DNA from: Azospirillum sp. RU38E
Lineage (GTDB): Bacteria; Pseudomonadota; Alphaproteobacteria; Azospirillales; Azospirillaceae
Direction of reading: 5' to 3'
NCBI RefSeq assembly: GCF_900188385.1
Contig: NZ_FZOI01000001.1
Location: forward strand, 868,001 to 932,000
DNA: 64,000 bases
Shown here piece after piece: positions 63,896 through 64,000 of the stretch. Numbering within the stretch: position 1 is the first letter of the stretch; each line of letters starts with the position of its first letter. The notes below the pieces were generated by a model. The model was given only the letters and a program-made list of their open reading frames with translations. It did no database searches and was not told the origin of the DNA. The position numbers were made by a program, and so were the translations under genes.

Positions 63896-64000
63896 CTAAA
63901 ACCGGGCCAGATAGACCAGCGGATAGGGCTTGCCGCAATGGTCCAGGTTGGTGCGGCCGACATAGCGGAAGCCCTGCGCCACATAGAAGGCAATGGCCCC
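63896..64000 (-). CDS. C-terminal fragment of a GNAT-type N-acetyltransferase
   Basis: The minus-strand frame enters from beyond the window and ends at a TAG at 63896-63898, leaving 34 residues. The sequence AIAFYVAQGFRYVGR followed by YPLVYLARF is the usual end of a GNAT domain: the alpha4 helix, the beta-bulge FYxxxGF and the last strand. Substrate unknown. Confidence 0.6.
   Translation of the reverse strand, partial: GAIAFYVAQGFRYVGRTNLDHCGKPYPLVYLARF

Overview
The window is high-GC chromosomal DNA, apart from one short AT-rich island near 29.0-30.0 kb. It looks like a plant- or soil-associated alphaproteobacterium, most plausibly in or near Azospirillaceae (Niveispirillum/Azospirillum-like). 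The signs are an adjacent divK-pleD pair, a DinB with an N-terminal zinc finger, CheZ, a large TonB-dependent receptor with no SusD partner, and Tat/Sec-exported glycosidases. The taxon is an inference; no rRNA or tRNA gene was seen.

Region 1 (1-28977) is the centre of interest: an apparently complete locus for using plant-type N-glycans. A rightward run with overlapping genes encodes the end of a GH20-like hexosaminidase, a GH2 beta-mannosidase, a GH3 enzyme (probable beta-xylosidase), a GH125 alpha-1,6-mannosidase, a GH92 alpha-mannosidase, a GH29 alpha-fucosidase and a large secreted protein of glycosidase type that I cannot assign to a family. A dCache chemoreceptor follows. Leftward genes encode a TonB-dependent outer-membrane receptor and a homologue of plant PNGase A, the amidase that releases N-glycans carrying core alpha-1,3-fucose. 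A second rightward operon (cutC, nagB-II, nagA, nagF, nagE) imports and phosphorylates GlcNAc and converts it to fructose-6-phosphate. Together these cover deglycosylation, trimming, uptake and GlcNAc catabolism. Genes for the breakdown of mannose, fucose and xylose are not in the window.

Region 2 (29-40 kb) holds an AT-rich foreign-looking gene immediately after motB, a motA-motB stator pair, and a nine-gene alternative F-type ATPase operon in the N-ATPase order atpD-C-Q-R-B-E-F-A-G. The 436-bp divergent spacer upstream of atpD contains a perfect FNR/FixK-type box (TTGATCCGGATCAA), best placed to drive a pentapeptide-repeat protein and possibly the ATPase.

Region 3 (40-64 kb) is mostly housekeeping: serC/serA, a stand-alone chemoreceptor signalling tip, a BaiN/YhiN-like flavoprotein, pleD/divK, dinB, an outer-membrane barrel, a two-domain aspartyl protease, a Pro/Ala-rich secreted protein, a dual-specificity phosphatase, ampG, class II DAHP synthase, two divergent LuxR-type response regulators, cheZ, rlmJ, an EamA transporter, an FkbM methyltransferase, potF and the end of a GNAT acetyltransferase.

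Dispersed structured repeats run through the window. The most striking is a family of three copies (9385-9504, 40022-40172 reversed, 48711-48800). Its linkers and one 18-nt apical sequence are conserved, while its stems change in a compensatory way, as expected of an element selected for structure.
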